Of a stretch of DNA of 64,000 nt, positions 51,968-61,189 are shown piece by piece. The stretch is taken from positions 186,001 to 250,000 of the forward strand of contig CAJTPZ010000004.1 of assembly GCA_910578395.1 (NCBI GenBank). The letters are read 5' to 3'. The stretch is from an uncultured Muribaculaceae bacterium. GTDB lineage: Bacteria > Bacteroidota > Bacteroidia > Bacteroidales > Muribaculaceae. Made by a program: the position numbers and the translations under genes. The notes beneath the pieces are model-generated. The model was given only the letters and a program-made list of their open reading frames with translations. It was not told the DNA's origin and ran no database searches. How positions within the stretch are numbered: position 1 is the first letter of the stretch; each line of letters starts with the position of its first letter.

Positions 51968-52665
51968 TGCTTTTTAAGTTGCGGATCAAGTTCCGGACAC
52001 AGGCGTCCTACCAGTGAAATACCTCCGGTAGTGCGGTCATCAAGCTTGACAAAAATCTCCGTCCCTATAGGCAGATAAAGATCAACCCTCGAGCCAAACT
52101 TTATGAACCCCATATGATCCTCAATGTTGGCATCGGTTCCGGGTTGGGCATAAGTCACTATTCGGCGTGCCATCGCTCCCGCTACCTGACGCATCATCAC
52201 GCGCTGCCCCGACGGAGTCTCTATCACAACAGTGCTTCTCTCGTTCTCACTGCTCGATTTCGGTAACCACGCAGCCTGAAACCGTCCAGTATGATGAGCT
52301 GTATATGTCACCTTTCCGTTTACCGGAAACCAGTTGGCATGGACATTGGTCGGACTCATAAACACCGATAGCTGGATAGCCTCGCACTTCAGCACTTCCG
52401 GTTCATAGACTTTCTCGAGAGCTACGACTTTTCCGTCGGCACTCGCCACCACGGCATTTTCAGGGTTACCCTGAAACTTTCGTCGCGGTGACCTAAAAAA
52501 ATTCACCACGAGCAGATAAAAGACAATCGACACGGCTGTCACAACAATCGGGACTATCATCAGATCATCGCCAAGCCATAGCCATAAAGGCACATTCAAT
52601 GCCGCCAGGACAAGCGCTCCGGCAATCAGTATTTCTGTACCTTCATGGTGTATCTTTACTCGCAT
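51964..52665 (-). CDS. psd: Phosphatidylserine decarboxylase
   Basis: The 233-residue proenzyme has two N-terminal helices (ILIAGALVLAALNVPLWLWL and IVPIVVTAVSIVFYLLVVNF), FRSPRRKFQGNPENAVVASADGKV (in parts), SVFMSPTNVHANWFPVNG and the self-cleavage region GFIKFGSRVDLYLP, where Gly-Ser gives the pyruvoyl group. This is the short psd form. A TACATTTG box on its strand at 52693-52700 lies 28 bp upstream. Confidence 0.94.
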   Translation of the reverse strand: MRVKIHHEGTEILIAGALVLAALNVPLWLWLGDDLMIVPIVVTAVSIVFYLLVVNFFRSPRRKFQGNPENAVVASADGKVVALEKVYEPEVLKCEAIQLSVFMSPTNVHANWFPVNGKVTYTAHHTGRFQAAWLPKSSSENERSTVVIETPSGQRVMMRQVAGAMARRIVTYAQPGTDANIEDHMGFIKFGSRVDLYLPIGTEIFVKLDDRTTGGISLVGRLCPELDPQLKKQ

Positions 52666-52760
52666 CTTTCTTCTGTAGTTTTTCTTTACTTACAAATGTA
52701 GCAAACTATTCCGTCACGGAAAACTGTTTTACAACACTCTTTGACCCCACATTGTCGGCA

Positions 52761-54674
52761 TCAGCGGCGGCCGCCTTTTTTCTGCTGGTCACGCAATGCG
52801 GCCTGCTGTTGGCGCTGGGCCTCCTCCAGGCGAGCCATCCACTTGGATTTCTTTCGTGGTTTGGCTGCATGATCGCGCATCTTCTGACGCATCTTGTCCT
52901 CATCGGTCATCCAACGGAACATATAAGTCATGACAATTGTAATAAGCAGCGAAAGAAGATAGTAATAGCTTAGGCCTGCCGCATAGTCATTGAAGAAGAA
53001 AAGGAACATAAGCGGCATCATATACATCATAGCCTTCATGCCGGGCATACTCGATGTGCTCGCCTGGCTCTGCATGTTCAGTCGTGTATACACCACGTTC
53101 ACGGCAGTCATGAGCAGACAGAACAGACTTACATTCTTCCCATAGAACGGAATCGAGAACGGCAGAGTAAACACAATATCGGGCGCGGCGAGATTATGGG
53201 CCCAAAGAAAGCTCTGGCCGCGAAGCTCGATGCACGACGGGAAAAACCAGAACATAGCCACAAGTATAGGCATCTGAAGCAACATCGGCACACACCCCGA
53301 CATCGGACTCGCACCTGCCTTACTGTAAAGTTCCATAGTTTTCTGGCTGCGCTTCATCGCATTCTCCTGACCGGGATACTTGTCGTTTATCTCTTTGATT
53401 TCAGGAGCAAGCACTCTCATCTTGGCCTGCGACACAAGGCTTTTGTAAGTGAACGGGAACAGTATGACTTTGATAAACACCGTCAGTATCAATATGATCA
53501 GGCCATAATTGCTTATAACTGATCCGAGCCATGTAAATACCGGTATAATGATCAGAGTATTGATCCAACGTATTATAGGCCATCCGAGAGGTATAAGCGA
53601 AGTCAGGTCGAGATCCTCCTGTGTGTTGATCTCATTGTCAAGTGACGAAAGCAACGGATAGAGGTTGGGGCCGAGATAGACATCCATGGCGAAAGGCACT
53701 GCCTGAACAGATGAATAGTCTATAGTCGCCGACATATTCATATCCTTGACATAATCCTCGCTATCCTTTAAGAACTTAGATTCGACATCGGCACTGCTGA
53801 ATGCGGTGCGCGGAATCATGACCGTCGAGAAGAATTGATTTTTAAAACCTATCCACTTGACGCGCTGATGCAAGTTTTCCGAATCATCCTTAACCGAGGA
53901 AAGCTCATCGGGAGAATCTCCCAGGAATTTATAAGCCAAAGAGCTGTTGCGTTCCTCAAAGACACGTCCGGTCTCGTTGCGTGCCATCTTATATGCCCAG
54001 TCAAACTGAGCCGTAGCAAGCGACGCAGGCACATACTCGCTCATACCTTCCTGAAGCACCTCGACACCCACAACATAAGATCCCGGACGTAGCGTATAAC
54101 GCAAAGAAAGTGTGGCCGGCTTGGCGGCAGACGCGATATCATTGCCCTGACCGGCGGTATCGACAGCGGCAAACGCCTTTGGATTGCATGCTTTCGCAAA
54201 ATCCATGGTCATTACCACAACACTGTCGTTTACCTCTGTAGGAGTAAAGCGATAGTTTGACGTGTCAAAACGTCGTGAAGCGGTTGTAAATGTAAAACCA
54301 TAGCGAGAATCAGCCTCCCTTATCAGTTCTACACGAGAAGTGTCAGTATCTCCCTTGGCAAAGCTATTATAGTCATTCAGACGGGCAGATGTGATCATGC
54401 CGCCGCGCTCGGAAATCTCAAGACGCAAAAGATCATTTGCAAGCACAACCTTCGAAACAGTCTCTCCGGGAGCCACCATGCCTTCGTCAAGAGCCGGGCC
54501 ACTTTCCCCAGGCATTCCGGAAGCATTTTCCGATTCAGACTGAGCCGCCAGCTCGGCTTGTGACTGCTCGGCCGCACGTGCGGCGAGCTCTTCCTCGCCG
54601 GGACGGTTAAGCCATGTAAATCCCAGAACAACAGCTCCCATCAGCAGGAGCCCCGTCAGCGTATTCTTATCCAT
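52761..54674 (-). CDS. yidC: Membrane protein insertase YidC
   Basis: The 637-residue protein has an N-terminal helix (LTGLLLMGAVVLGFTWLN), a large periplasmic domain (60-370) and the conserved C-terminal insertase core: NYGLIILILTVFIKVILFPF, MKRSQKTMELYSKAGASPMS, GCVPMLLQMPILVAMFWFFP, and the final basic tail ending RDQQKKGGRR. The periplasmic domain is typical of the Gram-negative form. It follows pyrG by 39 bp. Confidence 0.96.
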   Translation of the reverse strand: MDKNTLTGLLLMGAVVLGFTWLNRPGEEELAARAAEQSQAELAAQSESENASGMPGESGPALDEGMVAPGETVSKVVLANDLLRLEISERGGMITSARLNDYNSFAKGDTDTSRVELIREADSRYGFTFTTASRRFDTSNYRFTPTEVNDSVVVMTMDFAKACNPKAFAAVDTAGQGNDIASAAKPATLSLRYTLRPGSYVVGVEVLQEGMSEYVPASLATAQFDWAYKMARNETGRVFEERNSSLAYKFLGDSPDELSSVKDDSENLHQRVKWIGFKNQFFSTVMIPRTAFSSADVESKFLKDSEDYVKDMNMSATIDYSSVQAVPFAMDVYLGPNLYPLLSSLDNEINTQEDLDLTSLIPLGWPIIRWINTLIIIPVFTWLGSVISNYGLIILILTVFIKVILFPFTYKSLVSQAKMRVLAPEIKEINDKYPGQENAMKRSQKTMELYSKAGASPMSGCVPMLLQMPILVAMFWFFPSCIELRGQSFLWAHNLAAPDIVFTLPFSIPFYGKNVSLFCLLMTAVNVVYTRLNMQSQASTSSMPGMKAMMYMMPLMFLFFFNDYAAGLSYYYLLSLLITIVMTYMFRWMTDEDKMRQKMRDHAAKPRKKSKWMARLEEAQRQQQAALRDQQKKGGRR

Positions 54675-54713
54675 TCTGTTTTCTGTTTCTCCTTCTCCGG
54701 AAAAATTCTTACT

Positions 54714-56345
54714 TTAAATATTCTTTTTACCCTTCTCCGCCCCGTAAGCGATAGCCGCCGACACAAAGTCGACAAATATTGGATTGGGATTCAACACCGT
54801 GGAACTGTATTCCGGGTGATATTGTGTCCCTATGTACCATCTTTTTTCAGGCAATTCCACAACTTCTACCAGATGCGTGTCAGGATTCTCTCCAACGCAA
54901 CACATGCCGGCATTCTCAAACTGCTCACGATAATTGTTATTGAACTCAAATCTATGACGGTGACGTTCGCTAACCTCTGTCTTGCCATAGGCTTTCGATG
55001 CACGCGAGCCCTCCTTAAGCCTGCATTCATATGCGCCAAGACGCATTGTGCCGCCAAGATTTGATATACTCTTCTGCTCTTCCATCAAGTCGATCACATT
55101 GTAGGGCGCAGTTGGATTCATCTCCGTGCTGTTCGCCTCTGACAACCCCAGTACATTACGGGCAAACTCTATAACCATGCACTGCATACCGAGGCATATA
55201 CCGAAAGTCGGCACATCATGTTCACGACACCACTTCAAAGCGACAAACTTCCCCTCTATACCTCGCTGCCCGAAGCCTGGAGCCACGATCACACCGTCCA
55301 TCTCCCCCAAAAGTTCATCGACATTTCCGCCGTTGACCTTTTCGCTGTGTATCATTCTCAGGTCAAGCTTCACGCCATTGTAAGTCGCAGCCTGAAACAG
55401 TGCCTCATCTATCGACTTATAAGCATCCTGAAGCTCTACATACTTCCCGACAAGGCCTATAGTCACCTTGCCCGTTGCATCCTGCATACGTCTTAGAAAA
55501 TTCTTCCATGGCCCCATATCAGGCTCACCTGCAGCCACCACACCTGCTTTTCTTAGAACAAGATCATCGATATGCTGCTCATGCATCATCATGGGGACCT
55601 CGTAGATCGACGGAGCGTCAACACACTGGATCACAGCCTCGGGTTGCACATTACAGAAAAGGGCGATCTTACGCCGCATTTCGGCAGGAATCTCCCGTTC
55701 CGTTCGCAACACAAGTATATCAGGCTGTATACCCACCTCCTGAAGCTGCTTCACCGAATGTTGGGTCGGCTTGGTTTTAAGCTCCTGTGCGGCCTTTATA
55801 AAAGGCACATAAGTCAAATGAACGCACACACAGCTGTCGCCAAGCTCCCATTTCAACTGCCTCACACTTTCAATGAAAGGAAGCGACTCTATATCGCCCA
55901 CTGTTCCACCGATTTCGGTGATCACAAAATCATATTTTCCAGTGTTGCCAAGGAGCTTTACATTGCGTTTGATCTCATCGGTTATATGAGGGATAATCTG
56001 CACCGTCTTGCCAAGATAGTCACCACGACGTTCCTTATTTATCACACTCTGATAGATTCTGCCTGTGGTTACATTATTGGCTCGCGACGTGTGGATATCG
56101 GTGAAGCGTTCATAATGACCGAGATCCAGATCTGCCTCATGCCCGTCGTCTGTCACATAACATTCACCATGCTCATATGGATTAAGAGTACCGGGATCAA
56201 TGTTTATATATGGATCAAACTTCTGGATTGTCAAACGATAACCGCGTGCTTTAAGCAGATTGGCAATCGACGAAGAGATGATACCTTTTCCAAGCGACGA
56301 CACAACGCCGCCTGTTACGAAAATATACTTTGTATCAACCTGCAT
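54714..56345 (-). CDS. pyrG: CTP synthase
   Basis: The 543-residue enzyme has the synthase domain (YIFVTGGVVSSLGKGIISSS, DPYINIDPGTLNPYEHGECY, GGTVGDIESLPFIES) and a class I glutamine amidotransferase domain with VAPGFGQRGIEGK, FGICLGMQCMVIEFA (catalytic Cys) and GTQYHPEYSS. It makes CTP from UTP. A TATATTTG box on its strand at 56393-56400 is 48 bp upstream. It heads the long run that ends at envC. Confidence 0.98.
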   Translation of the reverse strand: MQVDTKYIFVTGGVVSSLGKGIISSSIANLLKARGYRLTIQKFDPYINIDPGTLNPYEHGECYVTDDGHEADLDLGHYERFTDIHTSRANNVTTGRIYQSVINKERRGDYLGKTVQIIPHITDEIKRNVKLLGNTGKYDFVITEIGGTVGDIESLPFIESVRQLKWELGDSCVCVHLTYVPFIKAAQELKTKPTQHSVKQLQEVGIQPDILVLRTEREIPAEMRRKIALFCNVQPEAVIQCVDAPSIYEVPMMMHEQHIDDLVLRKAGVVAAGEPDMGPWKNFLRRMQDATGKVTIGLVGKYVELQDAYKSIDEALFQAATYNGVKLDLRMIHSEKVNGGNVDELLGEMDGVIVAPGFGQRGIEGKFVALKWCREHDVPTFGICLGMQCMVIEFARNVLGLSEANSTEMNPTAPYNVIDLMEEQKSISNLGGTMRLGAYECRLKEGSRASKAYGKTEVSERHRHRFEFNNNYREQFENAGMCCVGENPDTHLVEVVELPEKRWYIGTQYHPEYSSTVLNPNPIFVDFVSAAIAYGAEKGKKNI

Positions 56346-56392
56346 AATTATAATTGTAAGCCTTTCTTGCCGATAAGATTTATTTCAAGCTA

Positions 56393-56400
56393 CAAATATA
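56393..56400 (-). promoter_or_regulatory. -7 promoter box for pyrG
   Basis: The minus strand reads TATATTTG, an exact TAnnTTTG match, 48 bp before the pyrG ATG. No perfect -33 TTTG is visible. Confidence 0.5.
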
Positions 56401-56444
56401 CACCTTTTTCACAATTGCCACAATCGCAAGCGCGCGTACGCATA

Positions 56445-56483
56445 CAAAAAAGCGCACCCCGGTGTATCCGGAAGCGCGCTATT
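56445..56483 (-). terminator. Terminator of pckA
   Basis: On the minus strand AGCGCGCTTCCGG pairs imperfectly with CCGGGGTGCGCTT around ATACA, followed by six T. It lies about 20 bp after the pckA stop. Confidence 0.75.
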
Positions 56484-56502
56484 ATTAAGTTGATGCCTGA
56501 AC

Positions 56503-58113
56503 TTACTTGTCGAGCTGAGGACCGGCAGCTACGAGAGCCTTGCCGGCCTCGTTGGTCTCATACTTCTTGAAGTTCTTGATGAAGCGTGAAGCGAGATCCT
56601 CCGCCTTGGTGTTCCACTCCTCTACGTTAGCGTAGGTGTCACGCGGATCAAGGATCTTGGGATCAACACCGGGAAGCTCGGTCGGGATCTCGAAGTCGAA
56701 GATCGGGAGCTTCTTGGTGGGAGCATTCAGGATAGCGCCGTCGAGGATAGCGTCGATGATACCGCGAGTGTCGCGGATCGAGATACGCTTGCCGGTGCCG
56801 TTCCAGCCTGTGTTCACGAGGTAAGCCTTTGCACCGCTCTTTTCCATCTTCTTCACGAGTTCCTCGGCATATTTTGTCGGGTGAAGCTCAAGGAATGCCT
56901 GACCGAAGCAAGCCGAGAAAGTCGGAGTCGGCTCTGTGATACCACGCTCTGTGCCTGCGAGTTTGGCAGTAAAGCCCGACAGGAAGTAGTACTTGGTCTG
57001 CTCGGGAGTCAGAATCGAAACGGGAGGAAGCACACCGAATGCGTCAGCCGAAAGGAAGATCACGTTCTTTGCTGCGGGACCGGCCGAAATAGGCTTAACG
57101 ATATTATCGATGTGGTTGATCGGGTACGATACACGGGTGTTCTCGGTCACACTCTTGTCAGCGAAATCGATCTTGCCGTCATTGTCAACTGTGACATTCT
57201 CGAGAAGCGCATCACGACGGATAGCGTTGTAAATATCGGGCTCGCTCTCCTTGTCGAGATTGATAACCTTTGCATAACAGCCACCCTCGAAGTTGAAGAC
57301 GCCGTTGTCGTCCCAGCCATGCTCGTCATCACCTATAAGCAGACGCTTCGGGTCGGTCGAGAGAGTGGTTTTGCCGGTACCTGAAAGACCAAAGAAGATT
57401 GCGGTGTTCTCACCGTTCTTGTCAGTGTTGGCCGAGCAGTGCATTGAAGCGATTCCCTGCTGGGGGAGATAGTAGTTCATCATAGAGAACATACCCTTCT
57501 TCATCTCACCGCCATACCATGTGTTGATGATGACCTGCTCGCGCGAAGTTGTATTGAACACAACGGCAGTCTCCGAGTTAAGACCAAGCTCCTTGTAGTT
57601 CTCTACCTTGGCCTTCGATGCGTTGTACACAACAAAGTCAGGAGTGAAGTCCTTGAGTTCCTCCTCGGTGGGAGCGATAAACATATTTGTCACGAAGTGA
57701 GCCTGCCATGCAACCTCCACGATGAAGCGCACTGCCATGCGGGTGTCCTTGTTGGCACCGCAGAAACGATCCACAACATAAAGCTTCTTGTTAGAGAGCT
57801 CCTTCACTGCGATTTCCTTAACAGCAGCCCAGGTCTTCTCGGTAACAGGCTTGTTGTCATTCTTATATTCCTCCGAAGTCCACCACACGTTGTCCTTCGA
57901 GTTCTCGTCGAGCACGATGAACTTGTCCTTGGGCGAGCGGCCGGTGTAGATACCGGTCATCACGTTCACAGCGCCCAGTTCTGTCACTACTCCTTTTTCA
58001 AAACCCTCAAGAGTGGGAAGGGTCTCTTCTTTAAAAAGCTCCTCGTAAGAGGGGTTGTAGATAATCTCAGTGGTGCCGGTGATACCATACTGAGTTAAGT
58101 CAATCTTGCTCAT
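56503..58113 (-). CDS. pckA: Phosphoenolpyruvate carboxykinase (ATP)
   Basis: The 536-residue enzyme has the P-loop GLSGTGKTTLSTDP, the preceding SMHCSANT and HGWDDNGVFNFEGGCYAKVI, and the SADAFGVLPPVSILT and FSACFGQAFLELHPTKYAE blocks. ATP-dependent PckA in Bacteroidales fixes CO2 to PEP, making oxaloacetate for the succinate/propionate branch. A TAACTTTG box on its strand at 58279-58286 gives a leader of about 155 nt that contains two hairpins. Confidence 0.98.
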   Translation of the reverse strand: MSKIDLTQYGITGTTEIIYNPSYEELFKEETLPTLEGFEKGVVTELGAVNVMTGIYTGRSPKDKFIVLDENSKDNVWWTSEEYKNDNKPVTEKTWAAVKEIAVKELSNKKLYVVDRFCGANKDTRMAVRFIVEVAWQAHFVTNMFIAPTEEELKDFTPDFVVYNASKAKVENYKELGLNSETAVVFNTTSREQVIINTWYGGEMKKGMFSMMNYYLPQQGIASMHCSANTDKNGENTAIFFGLSGTGKTTLSTDPKRLLIGDDEHGWDDNGVFNFEGGCYAKVINLDKESEPDIYNAIRRDALLENVTVDNDGKIDFADKSVTENTRVSYPINHIDNIVKPISAGPAAKNVIFLSADAFGVLPPVSILTPEQTKYYFLSGFTAKLAGTERGITEPTPTFSACFGQAFLELHPTKYAEELVKKMEKSGAKAYLVNTGWNGTGKRISIRDTRGIIDAILDGAILNAPTKKLPIFDFEIPTELPGVDPKILDPRDTYANVEEWNTKAEDLASRFIKNFKKYETNEAGKALVAAGPQLDK

Positions 58114-58204
58114 TTCCGTTTTATTAGAAAGATTTGTTGATATTGGTTGTTACTTTTCTTTTTTACCATGCGGCTACCGACATCGGCGTCCAATGTCCAG
58201 GCCG

Positions 58205-58286
58205 TTCACCGACAAATAACTCCCCTGTGACTAAGCCACAGAGAAACTTGTCGTAAGGACAAGGTTATTCATCCAACGCAAAGTTA
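58205..58286 (-). promoter_or_regulatory. pckA promoter and structured leader
   Basis: On the minus strand the -7 box TAACTTTG lies at 58279-58286. In the leader, CTTGTC...GACAAG and CTGTG...CACAG form two small hairpins in tandem at about 58229-58261. No known riboswitch is recognised. Confidence 0.4.
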
Positions 58287-58343
58287 ATCTTATTTTCTTT
58301 AAACCCGCCAACTTTCATCCTTTTTTTATTTAAAAAATACCAT

Positions 58344-58351
58344 TATTTTTG
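58344..58351 (+). promoter_or_regulatory. -7 box directly before porX
   Basis: TATTTTTG ends 6 bp before the ATG at 58358, implying a leaderless or nearly leaderless transcript. Confidence 0.5.
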
Positions 58352-58357
58352 TTGTGT

Positions 58358-59950
58358 ATGAGCTATGATCGCATCGACACCACACAACCACTCGCCGAAA
58401 TCCTTTGGGCCGACGATGAGATAGACCTGCTGAGGCCTCATATCCTTTTCCTGTCAGCTAAAGGATACAGGGTCACACCTGTTCGGTCAGGAAACGATGC
58501 GATTACAGCGATAACCGCCGGCTCTCCTCGTTTCGATCTGGTTTTCCTCGACGAAAACATGCCCGGACTTTCAGGACTTGACACCCTCGATAAAATCAAG
58601 GCTTTGACACCGAACACTCCGATAGCGCTCATAACCAAAAGCGACGACGAACAGATCATGGACATAGCCGTAGGAAACCGCATAGCCGACTATCTGATAA
58701 AACCGGTAAATCCAAGCCAGATACTTCTGTCAATAAAGAAGGTGCTCCACAGCGACAGACTCATCACCGAAACCGATTCACGTCGCAGCCGTGAGCACTA
58801 CCTCAGTCTCAACGGATCCATCGACAAGGCAGACTCTATTGAAGATTGGCAGAAAATCTACCGTATACTTGCCGAAAGCAGTGTAAGTCTCGACTCCACG
58901 CAATCCGACACCGCCACAATCTTCAACTCTATCATCGACCGCGCAAACAACGCGTTCTTCCGGTTTGTCAGACACAATTACGGACATTGGATATCAGCAC
59001 GCGAATACGGCGACAACCCGATCATGAGCCCCGACGTTCTTGACAGAACGGTACTTCCACTCATCCGGCAGGAAAAACGTCCGGTATTCCTGTTGCTCGA
59101 CAATCTCACGCTCAGCCAATGGATCATAGCCAAGTCGATATTTACTTCCCGATTCAACATCTCCGACGAAACACTCTACACCGCCATACTTCCCTCCTCG
59201 ACCCAATATTGCCGCAACGCCATCCTCTCCGGACTGATGCCGCTTGATATTGCGTCAAGATTCCCCGAACTTTGGGTCAATGAGAAATCAAGTTCCGGAA
59301 AAAACCTCGCGGAAGAGACTATGCTGCGCGACTGGGCTGACAGACGGCAACTGAAAGACCGCACCATTTCCTATATCCACACCACCGACACCGCATCGAT
59401 ACGCCTGCTGTCTCGCTCTTTCAGAGAGACTGCCGCCTCGACCGACGACCTTACTGTAATCATCGTCAACTTTACCGACATGCTTTCTCACTCGGTAACC
59501 GACAATCCCATCCTCCGTGAGATCGCACCCGACGATGCAGCGTTCAGGTCGATATTCCTCTCCTGGCTGAGTCACAGCCCGCTGCGAAAACTAATAGAAA
59601 ATATAGCCGATGCGCGACGCCCCATTGTTGTAACCACCGACCACGGCTCAATCAAAGTCACAAATCCGGTGCGCATATCCGCAGGACGCGATTCAACATC
59701 TGCCATGCGTTATAAAATAGGACGGAACATCTCATTTCCTCCCAAACAGACGTTCGAGATGCAACGACCGCACCAATTCCGAATTCCGGCCGGCATATCG
59801 TCATCATGCGTCATTGCCGGCCGACGCGACTTCCTCCTATACCCTAACGATTTTAACCGATACGCCGGAATGTATGCCGGCACCTACCAGCACGGAGGCA
59901 TATCCATGCAGGAAATGATCCTACCGCTCGTCACACTTGTTCCAAAATGA
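58358..59950 (+). CDS. porX: PorX-like response regulator with PglZ domain
   Basis: The 530-residue protein has a receiver domain (ILWADDEIDLLRPHILFL, FLDENMPGLSGLDTLD with the phosphorylated Asp, and ADYLIKPVNPSQILLSIKKV) and a PglZ-type alkaline-phosphatase-fold domain from about 200 (FLLLDNLTLSQWIIAKSIF, SSTQYCRNAILSGLMP, VTTDHGSIKV). This is the PorX layout; PorX controls the type IX secretion system with PorY and SigP and hydrolyses cyclic oligonucleotides. No T9SS gene is in this window. The only usable start is the ATG 6 bp after the promoter box. Confidence 0.92.
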   Translation: MSYDRIDTTQPLAEILWADDEIDLLRPHILFLSAKGYRVTPVRSGNDAITAITAGSPRFDLVFLDENMPGLSGLDTLDKIKALTPNTPIALITKSDDEQIMDIAVGNRIADYLIKPVNPSQILLSIKKVLHSDRLITETDSRRSREHYLSLNGSIDKADSIEDWQKIYRILAESSVSLDSTQSDTATIFNSIIDRANNAFFRFVRHNYGHWISAREYGDNPIMSPDVLDRTVLPLIRQEKRPVFLLLDNLTLSQWIIAKSIFTSRFNISDETLYTAILPSSTQYCRNAILSGLMPLDIASRFPELWVNEKSSSGKNLAEETMLRDWADRRQLKDRTISYIHTTDTASIRLLSRSFRETAASTDDLTVIIVNFTDMLSHSVTDNPILREIAPDDAAFRSIFLSWLSHSPLRKLIENIADARRPIVVTTDHGSIKVTNPVRISAGRDSTSAMRYKIGRNISFPPKQTFEMQRPHQFRIPAGISSSCVIAGRRDFLLYPNDFNRYAGMYAGTYQHGGISMQEMILPLVTLVPK

Positions 59951-60390
59951 AAGAAACTACATTCAAAATCTCAGCTGACTCTCAGTCAGCGATCGACCAG
60001 GCCGCCGACCTAATCCTTGAAGCTGCCGACGGTTGTTCGGTAATAGCATTCCATGGCGAAATGGGCGCCGGAAAGACCACCATAATCAGCGCGCTCGCAA
60101 AAGCTCTTGGAGTTGCTGCCGATGAAATCTCTTCGCCGTCATTCTCAATCGTCAACGAGTATCGTTCCGACGCCACTGCCGAACTAATCTATCACTTCGA
60201 CCTATACCGTCTGCAGTCGATCGATCAGGCTGTCGAGATCGGAGTTGAGGATTATTTCGACTCCGGAGCACTGTGCCTCATAGAATGGCCAGATATAATC
60301 GACCCGCTGCTTCCTGTTGCAACAACTGATATTTTCATCAAAGTCCTCCCCGACTCATCAAGGGAGATACGCATTGTCAACCCTATCTGA
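59947..60390 (+). CDS. tsaE: tRNA t6A biosynthesis ATPase TsaE
   Basis: The 147-residue P-loop protein has HGEMGAGKTTIISALAKALG (Walker A) and ISSPSFSIVNEY, plus HFDLYRLQS and CLIEWPDIIDPLLP. It is the ATPase partner of TsaD, which is encoded at 23.1 kb. It overlaps porX by 4 bp, and birA begins 13 bp later. Confidence 0.96.
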   Translation: MKETTFKISADSQSAIDQAADLILEAADGCSVIAFHGEMGAGKTTIISALAKALGVAADEISSPSFSIVNEYRSDATAELIYHFDLYRLQSIDQAVEIGVEDYFDSGALCLIEWPDIIDPLLPVATTDIFIKVLPDSSREIRIVNPI

Positions 60391-60403
60391 CATCACAGAC
60401 CCG

Positions 60404-61171
60404 ATGGAACTGACCCTGCAGCAATGCGACTCGACCAACACCGAGATGAAACGCATCATTGAATCCGGACGCTTTCTGCCTTCCGGGTCAACCGTCCGTG
60501 CCATCGCGCAGACAGCCGGACGCGGACAGAGAGGAAACTCATGGGAAGCCGAACCTGGCAAAAATCTCACATTTTCCATACTGTTGCGTCCCGGTGGACT
60601 ACTGCCAAAACATCATTTTCTCGTTTCCGAAGCAATTGCGATAGCCACCGCCTCATTTCTGGCCGGTATAATAGGTGACAGCCACAAAGACACGGTAAAA
60701 ATCAAATGGCCTAACGACATATACTTCGGCGACCGCAAAATAGCCGGCATACTCATCGAAAATTCACTGGGCATGTCCGGACAGATATTACAGACAATAG
60801 CCGGTATCGGAATCAACATAAATCAGCAGACATTCTCCGACTCGATCCCAAACCCTATATCCGTCAGAAACATTATAGGATCCGATCTCGATCTCGATAC
60901 ACTCATGCCACGCATCTCGAGATCCGTGACCGCTTTTGTCGACAGTCTTGCTCCCATCATTGCATCAGGCACATCGCTGACCGACTTTGAAAGCATGTAC
61001 CACAGCTGGCTATGGCGTGCCGACGGATTCTACAACTGGCGCGACACAGCCTCCGGAGAGATATTCTCCGCCAAAATAGATAAAGTAATGTCAAACGGAC
61101 AGATAATACTTCGACTGCACGACGACAATACCATAGGCTACATGTTCAAGGAAGTCGAAGCCGTCATTTGA
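60404..61171 (+). CDS. birA: Biotin-[acetyl-CoA-carboxylase] ligase, short form
   Basis: The 255-residue protein has DSTNTEMKRI, the biotin-binding GRGQRGNSWEAEPGKNLTFS, and KIKWPNDIYFGDRKIAGILI, followed by a C-terminal SH3-like domain. It lacks the N-terminal DNA-binding HTH of the E. coli enzyme, so it should biotinylate carrier proteins without repressing transcription. The ATG at 60404 was chosen; a TTG at 60375 would overlap tsaE. Confidence 0.93.
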   Translation: MELTLQQCDSTNTEMKRIIESGRFLPSGSTVRAIAQTAGRGQRGNSWEAEPGKNLTFSILLRPGGLLPKHHFLVSEAIAIATASFLAGIIGDSHKDTVKIKWPNDIYFGDRKIAGILIENSLGMSGQILQTIAGIGININQQTFSDSIPNPISVRNIIGSDLDLDTLMPRISRSVTAFVDSLAPIIASGTSLTDFESMYHSWLWRADGFYNWRDTASGEIFSAKIDKVMSNGQIILRLHDDNTIGYMFKEVEAVI

Positions 61172-61189
61172 GAAATTGCAACATATACC

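Noticed and set aside
55572..56570. A 332-codon open frame on the plus strand
   Set aside because: It is antisense to pyrG and runs into pckA; no motif or start context.
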